64,000 nucleotides of DNA from Verrucomicrobiia bacterium (GTDB lineage: Bacteria > Verrucomicrobiota > Verrucomicrobiia > Verrucomicrobiales > Akkermansiaceae). The position numbers and the translations under genes were made by a program. Each line of letters begins with the position of its first letter. The first letter of the stretch is position 1. Where the stretch lies: positions 62,001-126,000 of the forward strand of contig CANHQJ010000002.1 of the NCBI GenBank assembly GCA_947462875.1. The letters are read 5' to 3'. Shown piece after piece: positions 9,301-17,092 of the stretch. Under the pieces are notes generated by a model. It did not search any database, was not told where the DNA came from, and saw only the letters and a program-made list of their open reading frames with translations.

Positions 9301-11457
9301 CGTGGGGGCCGTCCAGCGCCACCATACGGATTTCCCCTGTCCGCCTTTGGCATGAGGCTGGTTTTTTTCGAAGGGCTCGGAAGTGGCGCTGCGGTTGTTG
9401 CTGGTCACGGAAAAGATTTCACCATTCACGATGGTGGCATCGGCAAACATGTCGTTGGGCGGTGTGAGGCCGTATTTCACCAGGAACAGCTGTCTCGTTT
9501 CGTGATTCGTCGCGAGCAGGATCCGGTATTCGGTATCGGCTTTCGAGGTGAAGGTGAATTTCCGGTTGAAACCTCCGAAGAGATCGCTGATTTGGAGCAG
9601 TTTCAGTTCGCTTTGAACGGATCCCTCGTAAATCACGACGGAATACCAGGGGACATCGGAATTGAAATCAAGCGTGACGAGGCCGCTGTGCGGAGTGCGG
9701 AACGCAAACCACAGGCTTTTGGCCGATGGACCGCCGATATCGAAGAGGTCATCGCTTGTCTCACGCGTGGCCCCCTCATTCGAGCCAACCCATTCCCCGT
9801 AGTATCCGTCAAACCGATAGGCGGTGGCAAAGGCATCCGCTTCCGGTGGCGTGGCGGCGCTTTCTAACAATTTGGCGAGGTTCAAGCGACCTCCCGTCTT
9901 GCATCTCGAGGAGAGAGAGGAAATTTTATCCACCGAGGCATAGAGACGGCGGATCAGGCCACGCACGTTTTCCGTGGGAAATTGCGCCATGGCCAGCGCG
10001 AGGGCACCGCTGACGTGAGGGGTCGCCATGGAAGTGCCGTTGAGCGACTTGTAAGTGGTGTTAGATCCGATATAGGCGGACCAGATGTCACTGCCGGGTG
10101 CGGCGATATCGACGGAATTCCGACCAAAGCAGGAGAATGTGGAAAGCGCATCCGCCGAGGTGGTGGAGGCCACGGAGACGATGGTATCGAGATCGTAGCT
10201 GGAAGGATAGTGGGGGGTGGAATCATTGTTCGTGGAAGAGTTCCCCGCCGCGGCGACGAAGGGAATGCCGGCATCACCGCAGGCCTTGATGGCATTGTAG
10301 AGGCTCTGGCTGAAGCCGCCGCCACCCCAACTGGCGCTGATGATGTGGGCTCCGTTTTGCCTGGCATAGTTGACGGCGCGGATGGAGTCCGAGGTGCTGC
10401 CGCCATTGGGCCCGAGGAAACGCACGCCCATGAGTTTGACCTGCCAGGCCACACCGGTCATGCCGATGCCGTTATTGCCGCGACCACCGATGGTGCCGGC
10501 ACAGTGCGTGCCGTGGCCGCCTACGTCCATGGGGTCGTTGTCGCTGTCATAGGCATCGAAGCCATAACTGCCATTGGTAGGGTGCGTCCACATGTTTGGC
10601 AGTAAATCTTGGTGATTGTATTGGATTCCCGTATCGGTGACAGCCACGACGATCGATGATGCATCCGTGCGCACATCCCAGGCTTCCGGCGCATCGATAT
10701 CGGCATCGGCCTTCGTGCCGGCGGCACTGCCGGGGTTGTGCAGGCCCCACATTTTCCCCTGACTATAAGCGGGATCGTTCGGCACGAGGCAGGGGAAAAC
10801 GATGTAATCAGGCTCGGCATGATCGATGAATTCCTCCAGCGCGGCGATGTCGCGCGCGGCGATCTTCTGGTCATCGGCTTGTGCGAATGCAGGCAAGGCC
10901 GCGAGCACGAAAGAGCCTTCCTCGATGGCGCGGATGGTGTAGCCTTTTTCGAAAATGGCGGCGGCGGCGCGTTGGGGATCGGCCCCTGGCTTGAGCCCGA
11001 TCATGAGATGATCCGCTACCGAGGCGCGGAGCAGGGTGACTGTCTGCTTGCCTGTGGCGGGATCGGTGGAGATGTCCTCCTCGAGACGCAGGAGGGGATA
11101 CTTGAATTTCGCCTCAACGATGCGAACGCGCTGGCGTCGCGCGAGTTTTTCCGGCGCATCCGTCCATTGCTCTGAAACCACACGCTGAATGGTGTGGAGC
11201 AGGGGATGACGGGGATCCAGTTCAGCCACCGCGAGTACTGCCGCTGCTGGAGGAGCAAGTGCCGGGGTGTTTTCAGCGGTGGGAGTGGAGGGTTCCGCTT
11301 CTGTCATGGCAGAGCCATCAGCACTGGGGGATGGAGGCTTGGCATTGTTATCACCTGCTTCTAAAACCTCTGGGCGCGGGCTGAGAAACAACATGAATAG
11401 AACTACGGCCGCCAAGCCGCAAAGTAAAAGAGGGAGAGTGCGCGTAAACGGCTTCAT
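3343..11457 (-). CDS. Giant secreted subtilisin-like protease with BNR/kelch-like repeats
   Basis: This is an exported serine protease of the S8 (subtilase) family, 2704 residues long from the chosen start. An N-terminal hydrophobic segment (about 8-26) follows MKPFTR. The catalytic triad is intact: Asp275 in VAVTDTGI, His315 in GHGTHCAG and Ser476 in NGTSMATPH. After the protease come pre-peptidase C-terminal-like segments, an Ig-like region (about 800-965), and a very long region (about 975-2300) with repeated R-S-T-D-G-x-x-W units typical of BNR/photosystem-II-stability-like propellers. A CARDB-like domain (about 2310-2430), two InlB-type repeats (about 2440-2570) and a DPDGDGLKNWQEYL calcium-binding-like segment close the chain. 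The start at 11457 was preferred because it gives a clean signal sequence. Longer in-frame starts at 11484 and beyond approach or overlap the divergent gene. The substrate is unknown. Confidence 0.9.
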   Translation of the reverse strand: MKPFTRTLPLLLCGLAAVVLFMLFLSPRPEVLEAGDNNAKPPSPSADGSAMTEAEPSTPTAENTPALAPPAAAVLAVAELDPRHPLLHTIQRVVSEQWTDAPEKLARRQRVRIVEAKFKYPLLRLEEDISTDPATGKQTVTLLRASVADHLMIGLKPGADPQRAAAAIFEKGYTIRAIEEGSFVLAALPAFAQADDQKIAARDIAALEEFIDHAEPDYIVFPCLVPNDPAYSQGKMWGLHNPGSAAGTKADADIDAPEAWDVRTDASSIVVAVTDTGIQYNHQDLLPNMWTHPTNGSYGFDAYDSDNDPMDVGGHGTHCAGTIGGRGNNGIGMTGVAWQVKLMGVRFLGPNGGSTSDSIRAVNYARQNGAHIISASWGGGGFSQSLYNAIKACGDAGIPFVAAAGNSSTNNDSTPHYPSSYDLDTIVSVASTTSADALSTFSCFGRNSVDIAAPGSDIWSAYIGSNTTYKSLNGTSMATPHVSGALALAMAQFPTENVRGLIRRLYASVDKISSLSSRCKTGGRLNLAKLLESAATPPEADAFATAYRFDGYYGEWVGSNEGATRETSDDLFDIGGPSAKSLWFAFRTPHSGLVTLDFNSDVPWYSVVIYEGSVQSELKLLQISDLFGGFNRKFTFTSKADTEYRILLATNHETRQLFLVKYGLTPPNDMFADATIVNGEIFSVTSNNRSATSEPFEKNQPHAKGGQGKSVWWRWTAPTNMNVTLNTRGSAFDTVMAVYTGSSTSSLTEIAANDDRNSLDWTSQVQFAATAGTTYHIAVDSFREDAAGDITLNGFRSGTLTILRQPVPVAVELGKRAVFEVSALSNTDLSYQWFLNDQAIPGQTSSNLVIDPVRLQDLGNYKVHIWSAENTVISQSATLSERQIAPKLLWSSGNQAVAAGTAITFSANFSGSTPLTYTWTKNGQSIGGSGTALSIPSPAAADSGTYRLTASNSAGTATAEFSLSVIASPWDRWEWRRPGVTNAAITDIKVYGGEAFAVSATNLLRSTDGINWNKTVFPEGFSACSIAKAGSLFMCLGVNPDNQFRAATSTNNGATWTISSATGFTLTINPGQTQLTPFGSGFIAYNHSGAEYLRSTNGTAWTRLKTTNLGGQLVDMTGRGLIASNGSKLVLASSSSGGTFRYRYHKSTDGINWREYETQAEGEPANGRYPNTAYHDGTKFHLFSTYANYTSADGDNWSYFPQGSTPFSDTCRFASNGNELVAFVSGSQMLVFYDHPGSYKTRNLKPANSHLFTAAATFGNKLLYGTDKGRIGLADGPYDVAIPNQMVPTLSTLEFTENLFIARTSNSSSSSVQDHVSGDGLTWKMTNPLSSLNLVSSGSAFGKYYATQEYQTAIYSGHNPFDYRLSPADDIGVAPNITFIGQLPNGNALAISTPGSSNSSMLNRLAGSTTWSAATFPLTLSATSKFAAVGNRWFSGVGSMSAAAIYTSTDGASWTNTNLTGSNTHFAVLGANTWCVYQSNSFPMSINAARSTNGTSWTGVTPSGLPGGHYNNFIKRVVAFNNSLVLLGTNENLYYSSDGITWFRGFAPAKIVDIAVGQGQLIAITKNGGIIQTGSAHAGRNAPQVAIVSPQPSSTHLIGSRIGIEGTLSDQEDGTATYDAYLDGQLVVSGSGNKFQFFVNATNLNGHTVTVRVRDSQGLRQIDAIRLNVTAPEARNSLTSREGIAYIPHTHVTVMDGIFYTSNQRNVYRSTDGKSWQSVSIPSFANTIYGITSGNGSLVIQFDNGGIITTRDGVNWTHFQPNRTSYWVREPVRFSGGIFIAAYQTQGTVTGSIMTSTDGLRWETGAVSEEGYLEWSLTNGTGVIIGASGYLEGFQRTTDHGFNWAPITQLAGVSRYNSKGIFADGLFQIVATGSVNKIFRSEDALTWSAQALPFTDSAQPAVSHAGGLLFVGTSNSLSHASAGGGAWQAMTHRIQNGKMAYARGLFVAQGANNGLLTSRNGLSWTTISTPGMPNTFSKVLANDSVFLVIDNTGGVWTSADGAVWSQSLPGGVPTATSSQSIGRSIAEINGRIVVSGQQTLVQSTDNGLTWQNATVNGLAPSGSNTYHKVVASNTEMLVTEGSFSNPTMLHRSTNGMNFTSVTGLPAKTWVDMAWNGSVWMLLASDGTLLRSTDGALTWSVVPITGMPRGAAIAWFNQRWVIIGAATAGFNTPYAGFSLGDDGILQNHGTIGFFNSSSQVKVLMAHGKILIWQRGESTFVSSTGTSWSKANISAGSGNNDYDIHHTPEGFTGFVPSSSAYYPVRTWKSNQQGMSWSEVPSEFNNIQFSENLGSRIFIFASSYIAELNFNDLALTIPNLNASSMGVGDLLTTNVRVTNFGRTIPVDSSWKVTAWLAKNRYFGDGKSVPLGICPLIGAMPNPGGTADYPVSFTLPNDLRTGANYVILVLSNDSGIVENNLPNNTAFSDTPSITIPEWSFSVLTNGNGQVNRDFAAMRYPHKAQVSLTATAGKGATFTGWSGDGYSPNNQITILMDGNKTLAANFSNRATLQVFVRGAGSVDGVADQGSYALGASASLTAAPASGWEFSHWSDDVSSTQVATSVVMNEPKVITAHFILPVATWKSRHFSSAQLADAAVSGDNQDPDGDGLKNWQEYLHSSHPLDARSRGMSPVTMEGGMLRCLYTRNLGAVNGGTVLSQASRDLTQWNAPGLQERVISTVEGVETIEVRFPSTAPRGFLRMQYHATSP

Positions 11458-11609
11458 GTGCGATATTGCCATTGTATGAGCCATGAGAATCGAGTCAACC
11501 AAATTGATCTCCGAGTCGCGCCCGCACAGATGGTCTGCTAGGATGGGATAGTGCGAAGTTCCCACAGAAGATGCTTGAAAACCCGCCGTGACGCACCTAA
11601 GACACGGGC

Positions 11610-12833
11610 ATGTCACATGTTCTCATCATCGGAGCGGGCGGAGTCGGAAGTGTGGTCGCTCACAAATGCGCCCAAGTGCCCGCCGTTTTCACCAAAATCA
11701 CCCTCGCCTCGCGCACCAAATCGAAGTGCGATGCCATCGCCGCCTCGGTGCTGACCCGCACGGGCGTGAGCATCGATACCGCCGCGATCGATGCCGATGA
11801 TGTGGCCGCGACCACGGCCTATCTCCAATCGCTCAAGCCTGACCTCGTGCTCAATGTCGCGCTGCCCTACCAGGACCTGCCCCTGATGGATGCCTGCCTC
11901 GCCGCCGGGGTGGATTACCTTGACACCGCCAACTACGAGCCGCCCGATGTGGCGAAGTTCGAGTATTCCTGGCAGTGGGCCTATCAGGAAAAATTCACCC
12001 AAGCCGGCCTCTCCGCCTTGCTCGGTTCCGGCTTCGATCCCGGCGTGACGAATGTGTTCACCGCCTGGGCGCTGAAACATCACTTCGATGAAATCCACAC
12101 GCTCGACATCATCGACGTCAACGGCGGCAATCACGGCCACGCCTTTGCCACCAACTTCAATCCGGAAATCAACATCCGCGAGGTGACCGCTCCGTGCCGT
12201 CACTTCGAGAACGGGGACTTCGTGGAAACCCCGGCGATGTCTCAGCACCAGGGCTTCACCTGTCCCGATGGCGTGGGCAGCTTTGAAATCTACCGCATGT
12301 ATCACGAGGAGCTGGAGTCGCTGGTGAAACACATCCCCACGATCAAACGCGCGCAATTCTGGATGTCCTTCTCGCCGAACTACCTGAAACACCTGGAGGT
12401 GCTACAAAACGTCGGCATGACCCGCATCGATCCCGTGACCTACAACGGCGTGGAGATCATCCCGTTGCAGTTCCTCAAGGCCGTGCTGCCGAATCCCGGC
12501 GACCTCGGCGTCACCACCAAGGGCAAGACCTGCATCGGCAACATCATCACCGGGCTCAAGGATGGCAAAACGAAAGCGATTTATATCTATAACATCTGCG
12601 ATCACGAAGCCTGCTTTGCCGAGGTCGGCTCCCAGGCCATTTCCTACACCACCGGCGTGCCCGCCATGATCGGTGCGAAACAAATGCTCGAAGGCACTTG
12701 GCGCAAGCCGGGCGTCTGGAACATGGAGCAGTATGACCCGGATCCCTTCATGGCCGATCTGAACGTGCACGGCCTGCCCTGGCAGTTCATCGAACTCACC
12801 CCAGAGCAAGCGGCGAGTTTTACCGTGGCGTAA
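11610..12833 (+). CDS. Carboxynorspermidine / saccharopine dehydrogenase family protein
   Basis: This 407-residue NAD(P)-dependent oxidoreductase has an N-terminal Rossmann fold (VLIIGAGGVGSVVAHKC at 4-20) and the catalytic saccharopine-dehydrogenase-like C-terminal domain (GSGFDPGVTNVF, then DVNGGNHGHAFATNFNPEIN). Length and motifs fit carboxynorspermidine dehydrogenase, which reductively condenses aspartate semialdehyde with a diamine in the alternative (nor)spermidine pathway. The usual partner, carboxynorspermidine decarboxylase, is not adjacent here, so the pathway assignment rests on family resemblance. A true lysine-pathway saccharopine dehydrogenase is less likely at this length and with these motifs. 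The gene is divergent from the giant protease. Confidence 0.85.
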   Translation: MSHVLIIGAGGVGSVVAHKCAQVPAVFTKITLASRTKSKCDAIAASVLTRTGVSIDTAAIDADDVAATTAYLQSLKPDLVLNVALPYQDLPLMDACLAAGVDYLDTANYEPPDVAKFEYSWQWAYQEKFTQAGLSALLGSGFDPGVTNVFTAWALKHHFDEIHTLDIIDVNGGNHGHAFATNFNPEINIREVTAPCRHFENGDFVETPAMSQHQGFTCPDGVGSFEIYRMYHEELESLVKHIPTIKRAQFWMSFSPNYLKHLEVLQNVGMTRIDPVTYNGVEIIPLQFLKAVLPNPGDLGVTTKGKTCIGNIITGLKDGKTKAIYIYNICDHEACFAEVGSQAISYTTGVPAMIGAKQMLEGTWRKPGVWNMEQYDPDPFMADLNVHGLPWQFIELTPEQAASFTVA

Positions 12834-12885
12834 GCAAGGCTGGGGCCGTCTCTTTCCGCTTAGCGGGATAAGAGGGTCCCTGCCC

Positions 12886-13278
12886 TCATGGCACGCGGAA
12901 TTTTTTCTTGGAGGAGGGATCCAACGCCAGTGAGCCGGAGCGCAGTCCGCGCACGTCCATGACGTTGTAAGGAGCATACGGGCTGATCACTTCTCCCGGC
13001 GTGCGGGTTTTTTCGGCATAGGGATAGTCGTTCGCGGCAGGTGCCGTTCCCCGATAGGGATCCGCTGCCGCCCGCTGGTTCTCCTGCATGGCGGCGATGC
13101 CCGCGCCAAGCCCCGCGCCGAGCGCGGCTCCTGTGATGGCGGCCTCCGAGTCCCCACCGGCCACAGCCCCCAGAGCCCCGCCAGCCAATCCGCCCAGGGC
13201 GGCACCTTGTTGTTGATGCGGTGTGCAAGAGGCCAGTAGGCCAGCCAGAAGGGCGACGTGGAGGAAATGTTGTTTCAT
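12886..13278 (-). CDS. Glycine-zipper lipoprotein
   Basis: This is a small envelope protein of 130 residues. It has a lipoprotein signal peptide with lipobox L-A-S-C, cysteine at 18. Directly after it comes a glycine-zipper stretch (about 26-64; GGLAGGALGAVAGG and GAALGAGLGAG) like that in YmgG/OmpA-associated small lipoproteins. The C-terminal half is proline-rich and unassigned. It lies 52 bp downstream of dsbD on the same strand and may be co-transcribed. Glycine zippers often mediate membrane association or oligomerisation; no specific role can be given. Confidence 0.75.
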   Translation of the reverse strand: MKQHFLHVALLAGLLASCTPHQQQGAALGGLAGGALGAVAGGDSEAAITGAALGAGLGAGIAAMQENQRAAADPYRGTAPAANDYPYAEKTRTPGEVISPYAPYNVMDVRGLRSGSLALDPSSKKKFRVP

Positions 13279-13330
13279 AGACTGGGGGTATGACGACTCA
13301 ATCGCGCGAAAGATTCAAGCGCAGAGAAAA

Positions 13331-15427
13331 TTATTTTTCCTCGGGCACCTGGGTTTCTTTGCGGAACAGATCGAGCAGATAGCCGGATGTGAGCACCTCC
13401 GGCGTGATGATGGGATCTTTATCGGGCACATACAGCACGTTGACGGGAATGGCCGTGCGGTCGAGTTCTTCCAGCTTTGCCTCGATTTTCGGATCCGGCT
13501 TGGTCTTATCCGCCTTGAGCGCCACGATGCCGCGTTCTTTCATGAGCTGGATCACTTCCTCGCTGTAGGCATTGCGTTTGTTCACCTGGCAAGTGAGGCA
13601 CCACTTCGCGGTGAAGTCCACATAGACCGGCTTGCCTTCCTCTAACAATTCTTCCACGCGCTCCTGCGACCACGTTTCCCATTCGACACCCTTTTTAATA
13701 CTACCTGCATAGTAGATGCCGCCGATTGCGAAAAGCAGCGCCACCATCGTGGCATACACCCGCACTGGTTTCGGCTGCGCGTAGGTGTTCCATCGCCCAT
13801 AGATCCAGCAGGCCAAGCCCACGGCCGCGAGGCCGAGGATCGGGTTGAGCATGTTGTCCAGCTCGATCAATCCGGTGTAGACCCACAGCAGGTAGCCGGC
13901 GGTGGCAAAGAGCAGAAAGGACATGCCTTGTTTGAAAGTCTCCATCCAGGCTCCCGGGCGCGGCAGGTAATCGACCAGTTTCGGAAACATCGACATCAGC
14001 AGATAGGGAAAGGCCAGTCCCAGCGCCATGACGGTGAATGCGGTGAAAAACTGAATGGGCGGCAGCACGATCGCGGCACCGATGGCGGCACCGAGAAACG
14101 GTCCCGAGCAGGGCGTGGCGACGATGGTGGCGAGGAAACCCGAGAAAAACGATCCCTCGAGACCCTGCTTGCTCTGAAGATTGCCGCCCACTCCCGTGGC
14201 CGAGGTTCCCATTTCAAAGACGCCGAAAAGATTCATCGCCATGATGAACATCAGCATCATCAGGCCGAGAACGACGAAGGGATTTTGCAACTGATAGCCC
14301 CAACCGAATTCCTCGCCGCCCGCCGCTTGCCGCGCAGCGAACAAAATGCCGCTCAGCGCCCAGAAGCTGATCAGCACCCCTGCGGTGAATGCCAGGCCAT
14401 GCAGGATGATCTTGCGCTTGTCCTGGCCGGATTGCTGCACGAATCCGAGAATCTTGATGCCGATCACCGGAAACACACAGGGCATGAGATTGAGAATCAG
14501 TCCACCGAGAAACATGCCGAACAGCACGGGGAGGAATTTTGCGAAAGGCAGCGGTGGGGCAGGGGCCTTGGTGATGGCGGTGGCTGGCACCGTCACGACG
14601 TGTTCGCCGCTGGCATCGGTGTAGCGCAGGATGCCCGAGAGCGATTTGGCGGGCTCCGTGGCCACTCCATTGAACAGCTCCTTGCGCGTTTTCAGATCGA
14701 TGACGAAGTCCCCGCCCTCCGCACGCGCGCTCATCGCGGCGAGCGGCGCTATCATGTTCTGGTCGGCGATGAAATGAGCCTTTTCCATTTGCTTTGCACC
14801 ACTGATGTGGAGGGACAGAGCCGCGCCGTTTTTGATCACCTGAAATGTCAGGTCGCTTTTTTTCGGATGACCGGCGCGCGCCTTGGCGAAAGCGGCTTGC
14901 TGCGCCGGATCCAGTGCGCTTTCCGCCGCCACGGGCAGGGAGATCGTGAAGCTGGCCTTTTCATTTTTGCAGGTCTCCTTGCAGATCTGCCATTTCGCAT
15001 CCGCGGAGATCGTGATGGTGGTGCCGATCAGCGAGGTATCCGCTGGCACGGTGATTTCCGTGATGAAAAACGCCTCGTCCTTGGAGTAGGTGTAGGCTTT
15101 TTCCGGATTGGTGTCATCCATTTGGAAAGGTGGCTCGCTGACGTGGGGGACGGGCCATTGCATGTCACCTGCCGTGAATCCTTTGGGCAATTTCCACGTG
15201 ATGGTGGGGCTGTCCTCGATGCCGCCGGGATTGCGGTAGTAGGAGTGCCATCCCTCGGGATGCGTCATTGCCAGAGCCACGGCGAAGGTTTTGCCGGGTG
15301 CCACCGTTTTGACTTCACTGACCAGGACCGATTGCGATTTCTCCGCCTCTCCCTCGCCGCCGATCAGGCTATCGAACTGGGCGTGGGCGAAAAACGGTAG
15401 CAACAGGAGAAAAATGAGAGTGCGCAT
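13331..15427 (-). CDS. dsbD: Thiol:disulfide interchange protein DsbD (ScsB-like)
   Basis: This inner-membrane protein of 698 residues passes reducing equivalents from cytoplasmic thioredoxin to periplasmic substrates. A signal peptide (MRTLIFLLLLPFFAHA) leads into a DsbD-alpha-like periplasmic domain (about 25-270) containing QICKETCKNE. A multi-span membrane domain follows, with the two redox cysteines in LMPCVFPVIG and ATPCSGPF. The C-terminal thioredoxin-like domain (about 600-698) carries the CxxC motif as WCLTCQ. All redox cysteines expected of the family are present. Possible clients here are the System II cytochrome c maturation pathway at 35-39 kb and the CxxC-bearing peroxiredoxin-like protein at 46.7 kb. 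This link is an inference. Confidence 0.93.
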   Translation of the reverse strand: MRTLIFLLLLPFFAHAQFDSLIGGEGEAEKSQSVLVSEVKTVAPGKTFAVALAMTHPEGWHSYYRNPGGIEDSPTITWKLPKGFTAGDMQWPVPHVSEPPFQMDDTNPEKAYTYSKDEAFFITEITVPADTSLIGTTITISADAKWQICKETCKNEKASFTISLPVAAESALDPAQQAAFAKARAGHPKKSDLTFQVIKNGAALSLHISGAKQMEKAHFIADQNMIAPLAAMSARAEGGDFVIDLKTRKELFNGVATEPAKSLSGILRYTDASGEHVVTVPATAITKAPAPPLPFAKFLPVLFGMFLGGLILNLMPCVFPVIGIKILGFVQQSGQDKRKIILHGLAFTAGVLISFWALSGILFAARQAAGGEEFGWGYQLQNPFVVLGLMMLMFIMAMNLFGVFEMGTSATGVGGNLQSKQGLEGSFFSGFLATIVATPCSGPFLGAAIGAAIVLPPIQFFTAFTVMALGLAFPYLLMSMFPKLVDYLPRPGAWMETFKQGMSFLLFATAGYLLWVYTGLIELDNMLNPILGLAAVGLACWIYGRWNTYAQPKPVRVYATMVALLFAIGGIYYAGSIKKGVEWETWSQERVEELLEEGKPVYVDFTAKWCLTCQVNKRNAYSEEVIQLMKERGIVALKADKTKPDPKIEAKLEELDRTAIPVNVLYVPDKDPIITPEVLTSGYLLDLFRKETQVPEEK

Positions 15428-15481
15428 GACGGAATCGTATGCAGGAAAAACGATTCCACAATCCTGATTTATTTAAGAATC

Positions 15482-16552
15482 TCACAGCGCTTTGGCAGGT
15501 CCTATCGTTTCGCCGTTGATGAACTGCGCGCGGGTGAGCGTCTCGCGGCGGTCTTCTTTTCCTCGCGCCACGTTGTTGGCCCAGGCTGTGACCCGCCTTA
15601 TGACCGCAGCCTGATCCCAGCGAACGCGAGCTACGGACGGACGGCACCATTCCAGGGCCGGGTCTGATTCCATGCTGACCAGTGACACATCCTCCGGCAC
15701 GCGCAGTTGTTTGCGCAGGAGTAGCTGCTGGGTTGCGACGAAAAGCCTGAGTTCGTCCACGATCAGCGCCGTGGGCGGTGTGACATCGAACAGCATCTCC
15801 AACTGCGTTTGAAATCCATCCATGCCATCCTCCCAGTCCGGCAAGTGATACGGCCCCGGCTCGATCCCATGGGCGGCCAGCTCGGCGAGAAAAGCACGCT
15901 CCGGCGCTCCGGGCACGGGGCGCCTGCGATCCGGCCGACAGAGCATGACGATTCTGCGGTGCCCGCTTCCGATGAGTCGCCGGGTCGCTTCCACCAGTGC
16001 CGGCGATTTGTCCGGTCCCACGCTGGCCATGCGTACGCCGCGGCGCCGTCCGAACAGGGCGAAAGCGGGCATGGGCAGAGTCGCAAACCATTCCGTCACT
16101 TCTCGTGGAGCGGAGCAAACGATCCATGCATCGGCTTCCGTTTGTTTCACCAGCTTCGCCACCCGCCTGACGTTCATGTCCATTTCCAAAAGCGAAGTGT
16201 TGGTGAAAAACGCATCATGCCCCACCTCCCGCAACTCGTGAGCCACCTCGGAGAAAATGCCTCCGCGGAGGCTCGAACTCTCGTAGGATAAAATGGCGAT
16301 CCGGATCTGTCTCCTGCGCGCGCCCTGAGCATTCTCCACGATGCGGCGTTGCCTGCCCGCTCCCTGGTCGGCAAGCAAGCCCTCCGTCTCCAACTGGCGC
16401 AACGCATCTTCCATGCTGGAAATCCCCACATCGAACAGCCGTGCCAGTTCGTTTCTGCCCGGCATCAGGCCGCGCCATTTTCCATTTTCGATTTCGTTCC
16501 GCAAGTGCGCCACGATCTGATCGGATACGGATAAAATTTTCAGCTTGCTCAC
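15482..16552 (-). CDS. GntR-type DNA-binding / LacI-type sensor hybrid transcription regulator
   Basis: This 356-residue regulator has an N-terminal winged helix of the GntR type (about 1-70; VSDQIVAHLRNEIENGKW, then PGRNELARLFDVG with D-A-L-R-Q-L). It is joined to a periplasmic-binding-protein-like sensor domain of the LacI/GalR type (about 85-345; RIAILSYES at the start, SGHRRIVMLCRPD in the middle, VPEDVSLVSMES near the end). Such hybrids usually sense a sugar and control neighbouring carbohydrate genes. The GTG at 16552 was chosen because the winged helix starts just after it; a longer reading from 16654 would run through the palindrome at 16563-16581. The likely targets are its own gene and the divergent cluster from 17 to 28 kb. 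Confidence 0.85.
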   Translation of the reverse strand: MSKLKILSVSDQIVAHLRNEIENGKWRGLMPGRNELARLFDVGISSMEDALRQLETEGLLADQGAGRQRRIVENAQGARRRQIRIAILSYESSSLRGGIFSEVAHELREVGHDAFFTNTSLLEMDMNVRRVAKLVKQTEADAWIVCSAPREVTEWFATLPMPAFALFGRRRGVRMASVGPDKSPALVEATRRLIGSGHRRIVMLCRPDRRRPVPGAPERAFLAELAAHGIEPGPYHLPDWEDGMDGFQTQLEMLFDVTPPTALIVDELRLFVATQQLLLRKQLRVPEDVSLVSMESDPALEWCRPSVARVRWDQAAVIRRVTAWANNVARGKEDRRETLTRAQFINGETIGPAKAL

Positions 16553-16562
16553 AAGCGCTATG

Positions 16563-16581
16563 CTGCATGAAAAGCATGCAG
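16563..16581. promoter_or_regulatory. Palindrome next to the regulator start, candidate operator
   Basis: Perfect 7-bp arms CTGCATG (16563-16569) and CATGCAG (16575-16581) are separated by AAAAG. The site lies 10 bp upstream of the GTG start of the GntR-LacI regulator. The position suits an autoregulatory operator; a short leader hairpin is the alternative. Confidence 0.45.
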
Positions 16582-16706
16582 GGTAAAAGAAGATTTTTCT
16601 TTCGACGATGGTGCGGAATGAAAGCAAGGTAGGCGAAGTCTTTCCGCCTTTCACATGCTAATGATTACCGTCAAATTCTGATCCAGTCTTCAACCGATAC
16701 CATCCC

Positions 16707-16909
16707 ATGAAACTCCGCTCCTATTCAAGAATTTCGCACTCACTCGCCTCGGCGTTTGCCGCTTTGCTTGCAACCCGATCCCTCACTGCCGTCACCCCAT
16801 TTTGATACCTATATCCGCTCATCAATTCATTTGCAGCACAACCCTCACAGTGCTTCAAGACTCGGATCCGAAGAAATTCGCCCGTCTCAAAGCCACCGTG
16901 ACTGAATAA
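16707..16909 (+). pseudogene. Remnant of a beta-repeat surface protein gene
   Basis: ATG at 16707 opens a 32-codon frame with a signal-peptide look (MKLRSYSRISHSLASAFAALLA) that stops at 16803-16805. In a different frame, the bases ending at TAA 16907-16909 encode DSDPKKFARLKATVTE. This closely matches the C-terminal end of the giant proteins in this window (EKQFARLKVTQAP and GKFGRLKVLISP). The two ends of such a gene therefore seem to lie about 50 bp apart, consistent with a large internal deletion. Too little is left to say which subfamily it belonged to. Confidence 0.55.
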
Positions 16910-16961
16910 CAGGAAGATCTGGCGGCATCAGCGGTTTTGCGATCAGCACAAAGCCACGGGT

Positions 16962-17033
16962 TACCGGGGATACATTCAAAAAAGACAACGGAAACAGCAT
17001 CATCTCACAGCAATCAAAAAAGGATTCCCGGTA
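16962..17033. promoter_or_regulatory. Two related inverted sites upstream of the PEP-CTERM gene
   Basis: TACCGGGGAT (16962-16971) and ATTCCCGGTA (17024-17033) match in inverted orientation at 9 of 10 positions. The right copy extends to GGATTCCCGGTATCC (17022-17036), a near-perfect 15-bp palindrome. They lie 60-130 bp upstream of the start at 17093. This is compatible with a pair of operators for the nearby LacI-like regulator, but no experimentally known site was matched. Confidence 0.35.
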
Positions 17034-17092
17034 TCCTTGGTGATTCAACCATTTCGATAAAACGATCACCAGCCGCAACAGCATTCGCAATC

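Noticed and set aside
9851-9865. Partial copy of the REP-like arm inside the subtilase gene
   Set aside because: Only about 14 bases match and they fit the protein-coding sequence; a chance match of a GC-rich word is likely.
12856-12866. Small palindrome CCGCT-T-AGCGG between convergent genes as a terminator
   Set aside because: The stem is only 5 bp with a 1-base loop and no T-tract.
13928-15400. Long plus-strand frame antisense to dsbD (490 codons)
   Set aside because: Composition is rich in His, Arg, Glu and Gln with no motif, while the minus strand encodes an intact DsbD.
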